From: Corynebacterium kalinowskii
GTDB taxonomy: Bacteria; Actinomycetota; Actinomycetes; Mycobacteriales; Mycobacteriaceae
Length of the DNA stretch: 64,000 nt
Assembly: GCF_009734385.1 (NCBI RefSeq)
Contig: NZ_CP046452.1
Coordinates: 186,001-250,000 of the forward strand
Direction: 5' to 3'
Shown here: piece by piece, positions 61,493-64,000 of the stretch
How the letters are laid out: each line of letters begins with the position of its first letter
Position numbering within the stretch: position 1 is the stretch's first letter
The notes under the pieces: generated by a model
Seen by the model: the letters and a program-made list of their open reading frames with translations, nothing else
Told to the model about the DNA's origin: nothing
Database searches by the model: none
Made by a program: the position numbers and the translations under genes

Positions 61493-61548
61493 AAGATACG
61501 TTGCGTTTCTTAAAGTGGGGAGTTATGTTTAGATACGCACCGTTTCTT
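61493..61548. promoter_or_regulatory. Paired TetR-type operators
   Basis: AAGATACGTTGCGTTTCTT (61493-61511) and TAGATACGCACCGTTTCTT (61530-61548): each is a dyad of the form AGAWACG-NNN-CGTWTCT, 37 bp apart centre to centre, in the gap between the TetR and permease start codons. The first adjoins the TetR -10; the second lies just before the permease's ribosome site. Confidence 0.75.
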
Positions 61549-61560
61549 AAAGGAGTTAAC

Positions 61561-62457
61561 GTGATCAAAAACCTCATCAAGCCATCGGCCATCGCGGCCC
61601 TCATCATGATCGCCCTGAGCTGCGTCTTCGCCCCCATGATTGGCATGAAGCCAGCGAACATTCCAGTGGCCGTGGTCGCCCCAGCAGCCAGCCCGTTCGT
61701 TGTCGCACTCGAGCAGAACCCACTGCTGGAGGCCACGGTCGTGGACCAACGCCCAGAAATCGCCGACTACTACGCCATCTACGAGCCTGGCCCCGACGGC
61801 ATCCACATGGACATCAATCAGGGCAAGCATCCCATGGTCTCCCAGCTTCTCGACGCCGCCGCCAAGGCCAACCCGAAGATCATCGTGAGCTACACCAACC
61901 CGATCCCTTCAGACCTTGGCCTGGCCGGATCCTTCCTGCCCGCACTCTTCGTGCTGCTCACCTTCATCCCATCCCTCATCGGCAGCGTCTTGCTGGCCCG
62001 CGGCGTCAAAGGCCTAGGCAAGCGACTAGCAGCGCTGCTCACCATGAACCTCATCGTGGGCTTGGTCGGAATCGGGATCTTCGCAGTCCTTTCCCCGATC
62101 AGTGTTCCTTACCTCACCACCTTCCTCTTCCTCACGTTCGCTAGCTTTGTCGTGGGCTCATTGAGTGTTGGTTCGATCGCACTGTTCGGCAAGGCTGGCA
62201 TCGCCATCCCTGCTCTGACTCTCATCTCCGGAATGGGGTTCATGTCCCTGCCAAAGGAATTCGTACCGGCCTTTTGGCGGGACTGGATCTACCCGTGGAA
62301 CCCGATTCGCATGATCGCAGAATCTGGCCGCGAAATCCTCTACATGGGTTCCGGCCCAGTGACGAGCACCGCGAGATTGCTCTGCATCGTGGCCGCCATT
62401 GGCTTGGTATTCCTCTTTGTCGGAGCAATGCGGGCACCCCGGGGTGCGGAAGCCTAG
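61561..62457 (+). CDS. ABC-2/YhgE-type membrane protein
   Basis: 298 residues. One N-terminal helix (IAALIMIALSCVFAPMIG), an extracytoplasmic region (about 30-130), then five helices (FLPALFVLLTFIPSLIGSVLLA, LIVGLVGIGIFAVL, TFLFLTFASFVVGSLSV, and so on). This resembles YhgE/Pip or ABC-2 permease halves, which often pair with a TetR regulator and act in export of toxic compounds or peptides. No ATPase gene is adjacent. GTG 61561 has AAGGAG 6 nt before it. Confidence 0.72.
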   Translation: MIKNLIKPSAIAALIMIALSCVFAPMIGMKPANIPVAVVAPAASPFVVALEQNPLLEATVVDQRPEIADYYAIYEPGPDGIHMDINQGKHPMVSQLLDAAAKANPKIIVSYTNPIPSDLGLAGSFLPALFVLLTFIPSLIGSVLLARGVKGLGKRLAALLTMNLIVGLVGIGIFAVLSPISVPYLTTFLFLTFASFVVGSLSVGSIALFGKAGIAIPALTLISGMGFMSLPKEFVPAFWRDWIYPWNPIRMIAESGREILYMGSGPVTSTARLLCIVAAIGLVFLFVGAMRAPRGAEA

Positions 62458-62460
62458 CGA

Positions 62461-64000
62461 TCACACTGCTTCAGTGACTGTCCTCCGGAGCTGCGCAGGC
62501 ATCAACAGCGCAGCCAAGGACACACAGCAGGCCAGCGTCACGAACCACTGATCGCCCGCGTATCCCGCGCTTGGCCACGGCGCATGTGCCAGCCACAGGC
62601 CAGCCAGCCCCATTCCGAGGGCAGCCAGCAGCCGATCGGAAATCAGGGTGAAGCCCACGATGGCCCAGGCCAGTGCAACAGCTACTGCGCCAACCCAGCC
62701 GCCCACGATGAGTAGCGTTATGAGTCCCAAGGCGGTGGGCGCTCCGCCCAACTCAAGAGGCTCGTCGCGGCGCGGTGACCGCCGCAGCACCACTAGACAT
62801 AACAACGCAGTCGCCGCAGCGAGAGCCAGGCCACCGAATAGGGAAAGCCGGTAAGCCTTGTCGCCGACAAAGGACAGCTCCACCTGCCCGTGCACCCCTG
62901 GAGGGATGAGGTAGGCCTGGGTGGCGGCGTCGATAAGGCGAGGCTCAACGGTGGCGCCGCCGACCGTGGCGCGCAGGCCTTCGTTGAATGCCCGGCCCGT
63001 GATCAGTAGCTGCGGAGCGGCCGAAACCGGTACAGATCCAGCAATCGGGGTCGGCGCTGGCGGCAGCGAGAAATCCGGCGTGGTGAGGGTGATCCAACGA
63101 GCGGTGGTGGACAGCTCGTGCTGACCGGGGCTCAACGTGATCGATTGGCCGCAGGACACTGGAGAACCGTCGAGGAGGAAATCGTCGGTTACGCCGGTCG
63201 GGTTGGCGGTGGCGGGTTCCTCGTCGCAGGAGGCAGCATCGATGCGAACACTCATCTCGCGGGGAGCGGTGAAGACGCGATGAATCCAGCCGGTGTCCAC
63301 AAATGCCCGCTGGAAGAGGAACTTCTGCACGTTCGGGGAGGTGTCGGGAACCTCCAACACCCGGCGTAGATCGTGGCCCGGCGCGCTGACGTCCGCCAGC
63401 CCCACTGGCTCTGCCGATGCGCCGAGTGTGATGCGGATGTCGGTGGCGTGCTGCAGTGGCAGTTCCACCCGCATCCGTTGCCCTGGGTGCACGACCTTGT
63501 TCACACGCATGTCGCCGCTACTGAAAGTGAGTACTACCGGAGAGCCCTCGGTGAGCACCTCCACAACCGGATCCACAAATTCCCCACGGATGGTGAATGT
63601 TGCGCCCTCCTGCTGGCCGGGGGCCGGGTACCAGGCGGTATCGGCGGACCCGTCGACCGCAGCGGTGGCGGCGCGCGCCGGGTCCGCACCACCAAAGGCC
63701 GTGGCATCGGCTCCGGAGGAGGACACTTCCACCGCAGCGGAGCCCTCCCGGATGCGCGACAGTGGGCCGACGGAAGGATAGTCGCGCACCTTGTTGCGCA
63801 CGTCCGAGCCTTCGTCAGGCGATGCCAGGGGCGCCGACTGCGCGTTCCATACGCTGCCGTAGTTGCGGCTGACCAGCTGCGGAGTGTCGGTGACGATCTC
63901 CGCTTTTTCAGACACCAGCTCATAGGCGCTCGGATCCAGCAACGCGAGGGATTCGCCACCGCCAGCGACACGCACCGTTTCAGCAGGTGCTACCTGCATG
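62461..64000 (-). CDS. aftD: Arabinofuranosyltransferase AftD, C-terminal part (start beyond window)
   Basis: About 512 residues of the C-terminal half; the rest lies past the right edge. The visible part has an F5/8-type carbohydrate-binding-like domain (DGSADTAWYPAPGQQEGATFTI, IRITLGASAEPVGLADV) and then four to five membrane helices near the end (LALAAATALLCLVV, GLITLLIVGGWVGAVAVAL, LGMGLAGLWLAHAPW). AftD adds branched arabinofuranose in arabinan/lipoarabinomannan from decaprenyl-phospho-arabinose. The stop lies 3 nt from the convergent permease gene. The terminal helices and the CBM fold fit Rv0236c. Confidence 0.85.
   Translation of the reverse strand, partial: MQVAPAETVRVAGGGESLALLDPSAYELVSEKAEIVTDTPQLVSRNYGSVWNAQSAPLASPDEGSDVRNKVRDYPSVGPLSRIREGSAAVEVSSSGADATAFGGADPARAATAAVDGSADTAWYPAPGQQEGATFTIRGEFVDPVVEVLTEGSPVVLTFSSGDMRVNKVVHPGQRMRVELPLQHATDIRITLGASAEPVGLADVSAPGHDLRRVLEVPDTSPNVQKFLFQRAFVDTGWIHRVFTAPREMSVRIDAASCDEEPATANPTGVTDDFLLDGSPVSCGQSITLSPGQHELSTTARWITLTTPDFSLPPAPTPIAGSVPVSAAPQLLITGRAFNEGLRATVGGATVEPRLIDAATQAYLIPPGVHGQVELSFVGDKAYRLSLFGGLALAAATALLCLVVLRRSPRRDEPLELGGAPTALGLITLLIVGGWVGAVAVALAWAIVGFTLISDRLLAALGMGLAGLWLAHAPWPSAGYAGDQWFVTLACCVSLAALLMPAQLRRTVTEAV

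Overview
The window is chromosomal DNA from a mycolate-containing Corynebacterium (order Mycobacteriales). The signature is the almost complete envelope gene set: DprE1, the Wzm/Wzt/GlfT1 galactan exporter, Glf/GlfT2, UbiA-type phosphoribosyltransferase, two mycoloyltransferases (one with LGFP repeats), FadD32-Pks13-AccD4, an MmpL3-type flippase, a TmaT-like acyltransferase and AftD. Gene order is corynebacterial: blocks that I recall as separate in M. tuberculosis (around Rv3777-Rv3790, Rv3834c-Rv3838c, Rv3799c-Rv3816c, Rv0204-Rv0236c) lie side by side here. Species cannot be named from the sequence alone. I see no rRNA, IS element, prophage or CRISPR array.

Layout. 1-10.7 kb: 3' part of dprE1 (cut by the left edge), a PorH-like mini-protein, two tandem pRiA4b ORF-3-like paralogs, GtrA, the wzm-wzt-glfT1 operon, a class V aminotransferase-fold protein lacking the PLP lysine, a GT87 mannosyltransferase-like protein and a quinone oxidoreductase. 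10.7-21.5 kb: tRNA-Ser(UGA), a lipase, an LCP ligase, a DUF2975/XRE/S41-protease cassette with a triple operator, a CPBP protease, an amidase, pheA, a histidine phosphatase, a zincin, a septum-formation-type protein and a GntR/HutC regulator with a dre-like operator. 21.5-24.6 kb: serS, an acyltransferase and a HAD phosphatase. 24.6-46.6 kb: the arabinogalactan/mycolate core (PGRP amidase, glf, LMW-PTP/arsenate-reductase-like protein, glfT2, PAP2, ubiA, two cmt genes, DUF732 lipoprotein, cutinase-like protein, fadD32, pks13, accD4, a 33-aa ORF). 46.8-53.4 kb: DUF3054, a YbhN-type flippase-like protein, mmpL3, a NYN-domain protein, trmB and two unknown genes. 53.5-64 kb: pck, a methyltransferase, a GT4, a large membrane protein, DUF3068 (PgfA/LmcA type), a TmaT-like acyltransferase, a TetR/permease pair with paired operators, and the 3' part of aftD (cut by the right edge).

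How the genes work together. DprE1, UbiA and the PAP2 enzyme supply decaprenyl-phospho-arabinose; Glf, GlfT1, GlfT2 and Wzm/Wzt build and export galactan; AftD (and probably the GT87 protein) act on arabinan or mannan; FadD32, Pks13 and AccD4 make mycolic acid; TmaT, MmpL3 and PgfA prepare and move trehalose monomycolate; the Cmt enzymes attach mycolates outside. The usual aftB gene between ubiA and the first cmt gene is absent.

Regulatory texture. Many genes begin with ATG or GTG 5-8 nt after a TANNNT -10 element, which predicts leaderless mRNAs, and three compact divergent pairs have overlapping -10 boxes. Several palindromic repeat families lie between genes.
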